Shown here: one piece after another, positions 7,059 through 14,127 of the stretch
Position numbering within the stretch: position 1 is the stretch's first letter
How the letters are laid out: every line of letters starts with the position of its first letter
Translations under genes and position numbers: made by a program
Source of the DNA: Bacillota bacterium
GTDB lineage: Bacteria > Bacillota_A > Clostridia > Clostridiales > Clostridiaceae
Assembly (NCBI GenBank): GCA_021837545.1
Contig: JAKBFR010000034.1
Span: 1 to 21,285 of the forward strand
DNA: 21,285 nt
Direction of reading: 5' to 3'
Notes under the pieces: model-generated
Seen by the model: only the letters and a program-made list of their open reading frames with translations
Database searches by the model: none
What the model was told of the DNA's origin: nothing

Positions 7059-7802
7059 ATGGATAAATTAAGTGGAAAAGTTGCACTGATTACAGGCGCA
7101 TCGAGAGGAATCGGAAGAGCTATAGCTATAGAATTTGCAAGACAGGGTGCAAGTGTAATAATAAATTATTCAACAGATTATGAAGGCGCAAAAGAAACGT
7201 TAGAAGAGGTGAAAAGAGTAAGTGGATATGGAATTATAATAAAAGGAGATATATCATCTTTTGAAAAGTGCAATATAATAGTTGAAGAAACTTTAAAGAT
7301 AATGGGTAAAATAGATATTTTGGTAAATAATGCAGGTATAAGCCAAATTGGGCTATTTATGGAGGCTACAGAAGAGGAAATTCAAAGAATTGTAAGTACT
7401 AATCTTTTAGGTGCAATGTATTTAACAAAGTATATTCTTAAAGAGATGGTTTCGAGAAAAAATGGAAATATAATAAATATTTCTTCTATGTGGGGAGAAG
7501 TTGGAGCATCCTGTGAAGTATTGTATTCAACTACAAAAGGCGGATTAAATGCATTTACAAAAGCTCTTGCAAAAGAAGTTGCACCTTCAAATATAAGAGT
7601 AAATTGTATTGCACCAGGAGTAATAGATACAAAAATGAATTCTTTTCTAGGAGAAGAAGAAAAAAAGGCCCTAGAAGAAGAAATTCCTCTAGGGAGATTT
7701 GGAAATCCAAGTGAAATAGGAAAACTTGCAGTATTCTTATGTAGTGACGATTCTTCATATATCACAGGAGAAATCATCCGTGCAGATGGTGGATTCATCT
7801 GA
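7059..7802 (+). CDS. Short-chain dehydrogenase/reductase (FabG-like)
   Basis: The product has 247 residues from the ATG at 7059 (AAGG at 7050-7053), which gives the normal SDR N-terminus MDKLSGKVALITGASRGIG. The GTG at 7002 would add 19 unusual residues and is less likely, although it has its own AAAGG. The NAD(P) fold shows TGASRGIG (12-19) and NNAG (90-93); the catalytic tetrad is Asn115, Ser143, Tyr156 and Lys160. The length and the ending ITGEIIRADGGFI fit 3-oxoacyl-ACP-reductase-like SDRs. It stands apart from any fatty-acid synthesis cluster, so the substrate may be another carbonyl compound. No strong terminator follows; 7803-7918 separates it from the convergent kinase gene. Confidence 0.87.
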   Translation: MDKLSGKVALITGASRGIGRAIAIEFARQGASVIINYSTDYEGAKETLEEVKRVSGYGIIIKGDISSFEKCNIIVEETLKIMGKIDILVNNAGISQIGLFMEATEEEIQRIVSTNLLGAMYLTKYILKEMVSRKNGNIINISSMWGEVGASCEVLYSTTKGGLNAFTKALAKEVAPSNIRVNCIAPGVIDTKMNSFLGEEEKKALEEEIPLGRFGNPSEIGKLAVFLCSDDSSYITGEIIRADGGFI

Positions 7803-7918
7803 TAGCTAGTTACATTCAAAAATAAATGGAGACATTTGATTTAGTATATCTATATCTCTGCTTTTACAAAGTATTGATGTTATTACACGGTTTTACAACA
7901 GAATGTTATTTTTGTAAT

Positions 7919-9436
7919 TTAATCTTCTTCATTTTCAGGTGATACTATTTTGTCTAAGTAGAAGTAAAATTCTACTCCTTTATCTATGTTTTGAAGATTA
8001 AATTCACTATTATGAAGATGTAAGATATTTTTAACTATTGATAATCCAATACCTGTGCTATTTTTTTGAGTTCTTTCTCTAGATTTATCTAGTCTATAGA
8101 ATTTATCAAAAAGCTTACTTATTTCTTCTTCAGGGATTTTCACGCCCATATTTTGAACTGATATTTTAAACTTATCTAATTCCTCTTGAATGTTTATATT
8201 AATATCATTGCTTGGAGGAGTATATTTAATTGCATTGGTTATAAGGTTAGTAAAAACTTGCTCCATTTGAAATGGATCTGCATAAACATAACTATAAGGC
8301 GTTGAAGAATTAAAATTTACATTGAATTTATTTTCCTCAAAGTCAGGTTTATGCTTTTTAAGTACTTTGGTAATTAATCGATTTATATTAAAGGCCTCAA
8401 GATTTGGTTTAGTGGTTCCAGATTCAAGTTTTGAAAGTTCTAACATATTAGTGACTAAAACACTCATTTTTTTAGATTCATCAATTATAGTTTCTAAATA
8501 CATTTTGGCATCTTCACCAGATACAATACCATCTTTAAGCCCTTCCGCATAACCTTCTATTATTCCAATTGGAGTTTTAAGTTCGTGACTTACATTAGTT
8601 GTAAATTCCTTCCTCATGTTATCTAATTGTCTTTCCTTCTCAATATCGTCTTCAAGTTTTTTATTTTTCTTTTGTAGAGCTAATAATGATGCTTGAAGAT
8701 TTTTTGATAAAAAATTTAAAGATTTAGCAAGACTGCCTATTTCATCTTCTCTGTCAGTTTCACAAATTACAGAAAAATCCATGTTAGACATTTTATTAGC
8801 AGCAGAAGTTAAAGTTACAAGAGGTTTAGAAATTAAATTAGAATAAATTAAAGCAAGTATTATAGAAACAGTAATTAGACCATAAAATAAATATATAAAA
8901 AACTCACTTATAACTTCAGAGGCTTCTTTTATTGGCTGAATAGAAGAAACACAAAAAATAAGGCTATCATTTTTACTGACTAAAGACATAGGGCTAACTA
9001 CACCTATTTTTTTTAATCCACTACTTTTGTTATCAAAATTTGTATATTTAGTTTGGGAATGTTCAATAACTTGATTTATTAAATCTTTATTGTTAATTAG
9101 TTCTGTGCCAAAAGCAGTTAAAGTATCAAAACTTTCCTTATCACCGTTAATATTATTAGAAATATATTTAATGTCTCCAGTTAAAGAAGTAACAATAACT
9201 TTAGCATTATTATCATTTTCAAGTTTTTGAAGGGCTTTATATAAGTCAGAATCATTGTCAATATGAAGAGAATATAAATCATGAAACTTATTAACTTCTT
9301 GTACTAAGGAGATTGTTTTTTTATAAGAATAAAATCTTTCAAAGAAAAAAGCTTGTGCAAAGTATGTTATAAGCATTAAGCCAATAATTAGAGACAAGGT
9401 TATAGTAAACAGTCTTTTAGATAAACTGTACCTCAT
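7919..9436 (-). CDS. Two-component sensor histidine kinase
   Basis: The product has 505 residues. Membrane segments at about 10-32 and 180-203 enclose a roughly 145-residue extracellular sensor region. A HAMP linker follows at about 200-255 (SKPLVTLTSAANKM, DEIGSLAKSLNFL), then a coiled coil, the HisKA H-box NVSHELKTPIG with phosphorylated His284, the N-box around Asn397/Asn401 (FTNLITNAIKYT), and G-box TGIGLSIVK (461-469). It is a membrane kinase that phosphorylates the regulator encoded immediately upstream. The two genes share the TAATG stop/start overlap, so they are translationally coupled. The sensed signal is unknown. The architecture resembles PhoR/VanS-like envelope or stress kinases of Firmicutes. 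Confidence 0.93.
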   Translation of the reverse strand: MRYSLSKRLFTITLSLIIGLMLITYFAQAFFFERFYSYKKTISLVQEVNKFHDLYSLHIDNDSDLYKALQKLENDNNAKVIVTSLTGDIKYISNNINGDKESFDTLTAFGTELINNKDLINQVIEHSQTKYTNFDNKSSGLKKIGVVSPMSLVSKNDSLIFCVSSIQPIKEASEVISEFFIYLFYGLITVSIILALIYSNLISKPLVTLTSAANKMSNMDFSVICETDREDEIGSLAKSLNFLSKNLQASLLALQKKNKKLEDDIEKERQLDNMRKEFTTNVSHELKTPIGIIEGYAEGLKDGIVSGEDAKMYLETIIDESKKMSVLVTNMLELSKLESGTTKPNLEAFNINRLITKVLKKHKPDFEENKFNVNFNSSTPYSYVYADPFQMEQVFTNLITNAIKYTPPSNDININIQEELDKFKISVQNMGVKIPEEEISKLFDKFYRLDKSRERTQKNSTGIGLSIVKNILHLHNSEFNLQNIDKGVEFYFYLDKIVSPENEED

Positions 9437-10107
9437 TATTTAGCCTCAAATTTATAACCACTGCCACGAACAGTAATTATATAAGTTGACTTATCTAATA
9501 ATTTTTCTCGAAGTCTTTTAACATTAGTGTCTACAGTACGAATATCTCCATAATAGTCAATACCCCATACGTTATCTAAAATATTATCTCTACTTAATGC
9601 AATACCTTCGTTAGTAATCAAATATATCAAAAGTTCATATTCTTTTGGTGACAATATTATTTCTTTTTCATCAATTTTGACTTCATGAGAAAGTTTATTT
9701 ACTGTAAGACCATTAAAATTTTGAGAGCTTGAATCCAAGTCTTCTCTAGTCCTTTTAAGAAGAGCTTTAACTTTAGCAATTAAAACCTTAGGACTAAAAG
9801 GCTTTGTCATATAATCATCAGCACCATAATCATATCCTTGAAGTTTATCTTCTTCCTCACCTTTTGCAGTAAGCAGAATTACTGGAACAGTTGAAACTAC
9901 CCTTAATTTTTCAAGCATAGTTAATCCGTCCATAATAGGCATCATTATATCTAAAAGTACCAAATCGATTTTTTGAGTGCTAAATATAAACAAGCCCTCT
10001 TCACCATTCGAAGCTTCAAAAACATTAAAATCTTCCTTCATTAAATAATCCCTAAGTAAAAATCTAATTCTAAGTTCATCCTCTACGATTAAAATAGATT
10101 TGCGCAT
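9436..10107 (-). CDS. OmpR/PhoB-family response regulator
   Basis: The product has 223 residues from the ATG at 10107, chosen because AAAGGAGATG lies just upstream; an in-frame ATG at 10179 would add 24 atypical residues. The receiver domain has Asp10, phospho-acceptor Asp53 (LLDIMMPIMDG), Thr80 and Lys102 (MTKPFSP). The C-terminal winged-helix domain has LSPKEYELLIYLITNEG, the RTVDTNVKRLREKL recognition region and the ending ITVRGSGYKFE. It is a DNA-binding activator or repressor controlled by the downstream kinase. Targets are unknown. The divergent M16 peptidase gene shares its 517-bp upstream region and is a possible target, but no direct-repeat operator was recognised. Confidence 0.93.
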   Translation of the reverse strand: MRKSILIVEDELRIRFLLRDYLMKEDFNVFEASNGEEGLFIFSTQKIDLVLLDIMMPIMDGLTMLEKLRVVSTVPVILLTAKGEEEDKLQGYDYGADDYMTKPFSPKVLIAKVKALLKRTREDLDSSSQNFNGLTVNKLSHEVKIDEKEIILSPKEYELLIYLITNEGIALSRDNILDNVWGIDYYGDIRTVDTNVKRLREKLLDKSTYIITVRGSGYKFEAK

Positions 10108-10624
10108 TATTATGTCATCTCCTTTATCAAAATAAATTGAAATTATCTGGTAATATATGAAAAGTTTATTCACAATCAATAATACAATATAAATAAGGCA
10201 ATTATATTACAATTCTATCATATTAACTTCTACGGTTATAGGAGCAAAGATATTTTTATAATTTAATTAGTAATTATAAGCACTTTTGATATTATTATAT
10301 TTAATAATAATATAATAATAGTATTATCAATATAACTTTCTTTAATTATATTGAATTAGAAGATATAAGGATAGAAGAATATTTTATAAATTATACATTC
10401 AAAACTATAAAGTATACATTTGATACGTTATAATAGGATTATATATTATTTTAGATTGCAGAAATAGTAGGAATATATTTTTGATTATGATATGATTAGG
10501 GGTGCAAAGTTAATGATAGAGGTTATAATAAGATAATTGGATTTTACCAATACATATTGATTAATACAGAAAAATATTAATTATGAATATGAAAAGATTA
10601 GATAGACAAGTAGGAGATTGATAA
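10108..10624. other. Divergent intergenic region between the two-component genes and the peptidase gene
   Basis: Extremely AT-rich, 517 bp. It holds a perfect 12-bp A/T inverted repeat, TATTATTATATT (10290-10301) and AATATAATAATA (10309-10320), and a possible plus-strand promoter, TTGATA (10420-10425) with TATTAT (10444-10449), 18-base spacing. A weak minus-strand TTGTAA/TATTGT pair could serve the regulator gene. ATTGG/CCAAT (about 10538-10553) is a small hairpin. No coding frame, RNA gene or riboswitch is recognised. Confidence 0.45.
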
Positions 10625-11866
10625 ATGATAAAATTAAATTTTGATGTAAAGAGACATACTTTAGCAAATGGGCTAGAAGTAATAACAATAAATAAAGACA
10701 CTCAGATTGCAGCTATAAATATAGGAATTAAAGTAGGCGCATTATATGAGAGTTTAGAACAGAAAGGTATAAGTCATTTTATTGAACATACATTATTTAA
10801 GGGAACTACAACTAGAAGCGATGAGGAACTTAATGAAGAATTAGAATCTTTGGGTGGAGAATATAATGCTTATACAGACTATGATGCAACTGTGTATACA
10901 ATTAATTGTTTAATGGAGGAATTTGAAAACGCAGTAGAACTTTTAGGTGATATGGTCATAAATCCAAAGTTTGATAAGGGTGAAATTGAAAAGGAACGAG
11001 GAGTTATTTTATCAGAAATAAGAATGAGTAAAGATGATATAGAAGATTTAAGTTTTAAGAATGTAAATAAAATTGCATTTACGAAGAGTGCTCTTAAATA
11101 TGAAGTAACTGGACTTGAAGAGAATGTTTCAAGATTTACTAGAGAAGAAATAGTATATTATTATACTAAACACTATACGCCTAAAAATTCACTTATAACT
11201 ATGGTATCATCTTTAAGTCATGAAGAAGCATTAAAATTGGTAGAAGATCAATTTAAAGGATGGAAAGGTGAAAAACCTAAGCGCATAGATATTATAAAAG
11301 AAAAAAATAAGAAAATAACAGCAATAAGCTATAAAAAAGATATTGAACAAAGTACTATAGTGTATTTGTATACATTCGATGAGTTGGAAAAATCTGATGA
11401 GCTTTCTCTTAGAATATTAAACCATAGGCTTGGTGAAAGTTCAAATTCACTACTTTTTAGAGAAATAAGGGAAAATAGAGGATTAGCTTATGATATTTAT
11501 ACTCATCTTGAAATAACTAATAGCATAAAAACTCTTTATATATATACTGCAGTTGGAGAGGAAAATGTTGACGAAGCTAAAGATGCAATTGATGAGACTT
11601 TAAAGAAGTTAGTTGATGGGGAAATTCAAATCGTAGATAAGGATTTAAATATAATGAAGAAAGTTCATAAGACGGCTGTAATATCTACTTTAGAGGATTC
11701 TTCAGAATTATGCAATTATATGCTTCATCAAGCTTTAGAAGATGAAGATATATTTGAATTTGTTAAGGATATGGACAGATTAAATAACTTAGATACAATT
11801 AAAATCAATGAAGTAGGTAAAAAGGTTTTAAGAAATCCAACAATTCATATATTAAAATCTAATTAG
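10625..11866 (+). CDS. M16 family zinc peptidase (insulinase/processing-peptidase type)
   Basis: The product has 413 residues, a typical length for bacterial one-chain M16B peptidases. The inverted zinc motif HFIEH is at 51-55 (ligands His51 and His55, catalytic Glu54), with the distal Glu ligand at 131 in ERGVILSEI. That spacing, HxxEH-x75-E, is the family norm, so the site looks intact. The C-terminal half carries the second M16 domain, including a FREIRENRGLAYDIYT stretch. There is no signal peptide, so it is probably cytosolic and degrades peptides or processes a precursor. A TAGGAG ribosome binding site precedes the ATG. recX follows after 44 bases and may be co-transcribed. Confidence 0.9.
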   Translation: MIKLNFDVKRHTLANGLEVITINKDTQIAAINIGIKVGALYESLEQKGISHFIEHTLFKGTTTRSDEELNEELESLGGEYNAYTDYDATVYTINCLMEEFENAVELLGDMVINPKFDKGEIEKERGVILSEIRMSKDDIEDLSFKNVNKIAFTKSALKYEVTGLEENVSRFTREEIVYYYTKHYTPKNSLITMVSSLSHEEALKLVEDQFKGWKGEKPKRIDIIKEKNKKITAISYKKDIEQSTIVYLYTFDELEKSDELSLRILNHRLGESSNSLLFREIRENRGLAYDIYTHLEITNSIKTLYIYTAVGEENVDEAKDAIDETLKKLVDGEIQIVDKDLNIMKKVHKTAVISTLEDSSELCNYMLHQALEDEDIFEFVKDMDRLNNLDTIKINEVGKKVLRNPTIHILKSN

Positions 11867-11910
11867 CAAATATAAATTATAATTATAAGTAAAGGTGAAA
11901 ATAAGAAATT

Positions 11911-12546
11911 ATGGCGATAATAACAAAAATAGAAATTCAAAAGAAAAATAAAGAAAGAGTTAATTTATTCTTAGATGGAGAATATGCTTTTTCTCTTTCA
12001 GCAGAGTTAGTTTATAAAGAAGGTCTTAATAAAAATGAAGAGATAGATTCGGAAAAACTTAAAATTTTAGCAGAGCATGAGAGCTTAATAAGATGCAAGA
12101 ATTCTGCTTTAAGAATAATTGAAAAAAGCTATAAAACTGAAAAAGAGGTAAGAGATAAACTAATACTAAAGGGGTATGAAGATAACTCCATAAATAAGAG
12201 TATTGAATTTCTTAAAGAATATAATTTTATAAATGACAATAATTATACAAAAGCATTTATAAGTGATAAATTAAAGTCTCAAGGAAGTCATAAAATCAAG
12301 TATACCCTGATTCAAAAGGGTATATCAAAAGATAAGATAGAGGAAGAATTATTTAATTTAGATAAAGAAAATGAAAAAAATATTGCACTTAATTTAGCAA
12401 AGAAAAAGCTTGATATCATAAAAAAGAAGGAAAATGATAATTTCAAAATTTCAGGTAAGTTATATAGATACTTAATTTCTAAGGGATATGGGTATGATGT
12501 TACAAGTGAGGTTGTTAAGGAAATTATGTCATTAGATGACTTTTAA
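11911..12546 (+). CDS. recX: Regulatory protein RecX
   Basis: The product has 211 residues. An N-terminal beta segment (ITKIEIQKKNKERVNLFLDGEYAFSL) leads into three-helix repeats, with family-typical blocks ALRIIEKSYKTEKEVRDKLILKGY and FLKEYNFINDNNYTKAFISDKL, and a C-terminal LYRYLISKGYGYDVTSEVV. RecX binds RecA filaments and modulates recombination and the SOS response. recA is not in the window, which is common in clostridia. AAAGGTGA precedes the ATG. The upstream M16 gene is 44 bases away, suggesting one transcript; no SOS box was recognised. Confidence 0.9.
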   Translation: MAIITKIEIQKKNKERVNLFLDGEYAFSLSAELVYKEGLNKNEEIDSEKLKILAEHESLIRCKNSALRIIEKSYKTEKEVRDKLILKGYEDNSINKSIEFLKEYNFINDNNYTKAFISDKLKSQGSHKIKYTLIQKGISKDKIEEELFNLDKENEKNIALNLAKKKLDIIKKKENDNFKISGKLYRYLISKGYGYDVTSEVVKEIMSLDDF

Positions 12547-12553
12547 TGCACTA

Positions 12554-12603
12554 TATTAGGCATGTTCACCTAATAGTCCGCAAGGATGTAATATACTTCC
12601 TTG
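12554..12603 (+). other. Two adjacent hairpins downstream of recX
   Basis: TATTAGG (12554-12560) pairs with CCTAATA (12569-12575), and CAAGGA (12581-12586) pairs with TCCTTG (12598-12603). The following sequence is A-rich rather than T-rich, so termination is doubtful. The stretch CACCTAATAGTCCGCAAGG resembles part of the 20-bp repeat array at 18834-18850 (CACCTAGTAACCACAAGG). Confidence 0.4.
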
Positions 12604-12663
12604 TAAAATTTAAAATATACAGCACATCTTTAACTTGTTAATCTCTTGAAGGCAAATATTAAC

Positions 12664-12693
12664 TTACAATAATGGTATAAGTTTTGGTATAAT
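12664..12693 (+). promoter_or_regulatory. Promoter of the transglutaminase-like gene
   Basis: TATAAT (12688-12693) is preceded by TGG, an extended -10, with TTACAA (12664-12669) 18 bases upstream. The predicted transcript starts near 12700, at the beginning of the shared leader element. Confidence 0.6.
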
Positions 12694-12702
12694 GATAATA
12701 TA

Positions 12703-12762
12703 AAGTGAAATTTTTTAGGTGGAATTTGATATCCCAGCTAAATTAAAATAAGTAGGATATCA
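12703..12762 (+). promoter_or_regulatory. Shared leader element (copy A) and hairpin before the transglutaminase-like gene
   Basis: Bases 12703-12742 (GTGAAATTTTTTAGGTGG... to CAGCTAAA) match 18768-18808 upstream of the glycosidase gene at about 32 of 41 positions. The element is followed by a perfect 8-bp stem, TGATATCC (12727-12734) with GGATATCA (12755-12762), ending 6 bases before the GGAGG ribosome binding site. No known riboswitch family was recognised. Confidence 0.5.
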
Positions 12763-12780
12763 TTTATGGAGGAAAAAATC

Positions 12781-13500
12781 ATGAAGGAAAATAAATTTTT
12801 ACTAGTGATTTCTGGAATTGCTTCAGGGTGTTTTCAAATAAGTATAATTATTGCAATGTTAGTTTTTCATAATATAACATTTAATCCTACAACTAACAGT
12901 TATTTTTCAGAAAATGGATTAAAACAAGAGTTTTCATTTAGTGAAGATAGCAAAAATAAAATTAGTGGATTTTTTAAGAATAGACAATCAAGTAAAAGTG
13001 AATCTTCTAATACAATTACTATTTATAATGGAATTACTATAGATGAAGGAATAAAATCAAATGCAAATATTAATAATAAAGCAGTTAACTTAACAAAAAG
13101 CGCTACAAGTGATAGAGAAAGAGCTAAAATTTTATATAATTGGGTTGGAAGCAATATAAAGTATGATAATGATAAAGCTGAGAAAGTATTATATGGGAGT
13201 GACAATCGTGAAATGCCAGAGAGTGGCGCTATATGTGCCTTTGAAAGTAAGTCAGGAATATGTTTTGATAAAGCATGTCTTTATGTAGCTATGTCTAGAG
13301 CTATAGACCTTAAAGTAAGATTAATAGGTGGACAGGCATTTGATGGTGAACAGTATGTAGGACATGCATGGAATCAAGTTTATCTAAATGACGAAGATAT
13401 GTGGATAAATGTAGATCCGACCTTCTATGATGGAGGAAATTATTTTGATTCCAATCTATTTAATAATCATAATGCAGAAGAAATTGCTGGGGAATGGTAG
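12781..13500 (+). CDS. Membrane-anchored transglutaminase-like (cysteine peptidase fold) protein
   Basis: The product has 239 residues from the ATG at 12781; the ATG at 12766 overlaps the GGAGG ribosome binding site (12768-12772) and is rejected. One N-terminal hydrophobic segment (about residues 7-30) anchors it, with the rest probably outside the cell. The transglutaminase-core triad is complete: Cys161 (SKSGICFDKA), His195 (VGHAWNQVYL) and Asp212 (WINVDPTFYD), preceded by ILYNWVGSNIKYDND. Bacterial members are usually peptidases or cross-linking enzymes at the envelope; the substrate is unknown. A Ser/Lys/Asn-rich linker (about 55-80) separates anchor and domain. Its leader shares a sequence element with the glycosidase gene at 18984. 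Confidence 0.87.
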   Translation: MKENKFLLVISGIASGCFQISIIIAMLVFHNITFNPTTNSYFSENGLKQEFSFSEDSKNKISGFFKNRQSSKSESSNTITIYNGITIDEGIKSNANINNKAVNLTKSATSDRERAKILYNWVGSNIKYDNDKAEKVLYGSDNREMPESGAICAFESKSGICFDKACLYVAMSRAIDLKVRLIGGQAFDGEQYVGHAWNQVYLNDEDMWINVDPTFYDGGNYFDSNLFNNHNAEEIAGEW

Positions 13501-13549
13501 TAAAATACTATTATGATATTTAAAGAAAGCTAGCGGCCTTCAATCCGAA

Positions 13550-13573
13550 CAGTTAATAGTTAACTATTAACTG
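13550..13573. terminator. Perfect 24-bp palindrome between convergent genes
   Basis: CAGTTAATAGTT (13550-13561) is followed directly by its exact reverse complement (13562-13573). It lies 49 bases after the transglutaminase stop and 10 bases beyond the stop of the convergent TPR gene. A T-run (13590-13597) is inside the TPR coding end, not directly adjacent, so bidirectional termination is plausible but not certain; an operator is the alternative. Confidence 0.45.
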
Positions 13574-13582
13574 ATTTAAGTA

Positions 13583-13942
13583 TTAGATTATTTTTTTATG
13601 TAGCTTTGAAATAATAAGATTAATAGCTTTTTCGCAGTCCTTATCATTAGGATCTATTGACCAAGCTAGATTAAAAAGACGCAAAGCTGTATCAAGACAT
13701 TCCTTCATAACATAGCAATATCCGAGGTTGAAAAAATATTTACTTTCATGTTTAATGGAAATTGCTTTATTTAGCATTATTATTGCATCATCAAAGTTTT
13801 TTAGTTTAATAAAGCAAACACCACAATTATAATATGAGCAGGCTTCATTTGCATATTGAGATGCAGATTTTTTATAACAATCAATAGCTCTTTCATAATC
13901 TTGTATATTATAAAATTTATTTCCTTCATTAAAATAATTCAT
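13583..13942 (-). CDS. Small TPR-repeat protein
   Basis: The product has 119 residues from the ATG at 13942, which has GGAGGT five bases upstream; an upstream ATG at 14002 lacks this and would add 20 atypical residues. It has no signal or membrane segment. It consists of about three tetratricopeptide repeats: FNEGNKFYNIQDYERAIDCY (from about residue 4), ACSYYNCGVCFIKLKNFDDAI (about 34) and KYFFNLGYCYVMKECLDTAL (about 68), each with the small-large-aromatic pattern. Such proteins are protein-protein interaction scaffolds. It is transcribed toward the transglutaminase-like gene and away from the activase gene; no functional link can be shown. Confidence 0.82.
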   Translation of the reverse strand: MNYFNEGNKFYNIQDYERAIDCYKKSASQYANEACSYYNCGVCFIKLKNFDDAIIMLNKAISIKHESKYFFNLGYCYVMKECLDTALRLFNLAWSIDPNDKDCEKAINLIISKLHKKII

Positions 13943-14127
13943 TTGTGACCTCCAAAAATCAAATTGTAAATACTGCCTTAAATACTTTATAATTATAGAC
14001 AATAATTTAAATAGTTATACATATGAACTTATTTATTAATAATTTTAAATTATGAAACGTGCATGCATAAAAATTTTAAAAATGGTGTATGTTAATTGAA
14101 AAAAACAGAGTGGGTGAATAATAAAAT

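Noticed and set aside
7382..7819. Minus-strand 145-codon frame opposite the SDR gene
   Set aside because: It overlaps the conserved SDR catalytic region in antisense and shows no protein-like motifs.
7803..7918. Terminator between the SDR and kinase genes
   Set aside because: Only a TTACAAA/TTTGTAA pair with a long loop was found; too weak to call.
12703..12762. Known riboswitch (c-di-GMP, c-di-AMP, preQ1, SAM, guanidine)
   Set aside because: None of the core sequences I know for those families is present, and the two copies do not share one secondary structure.
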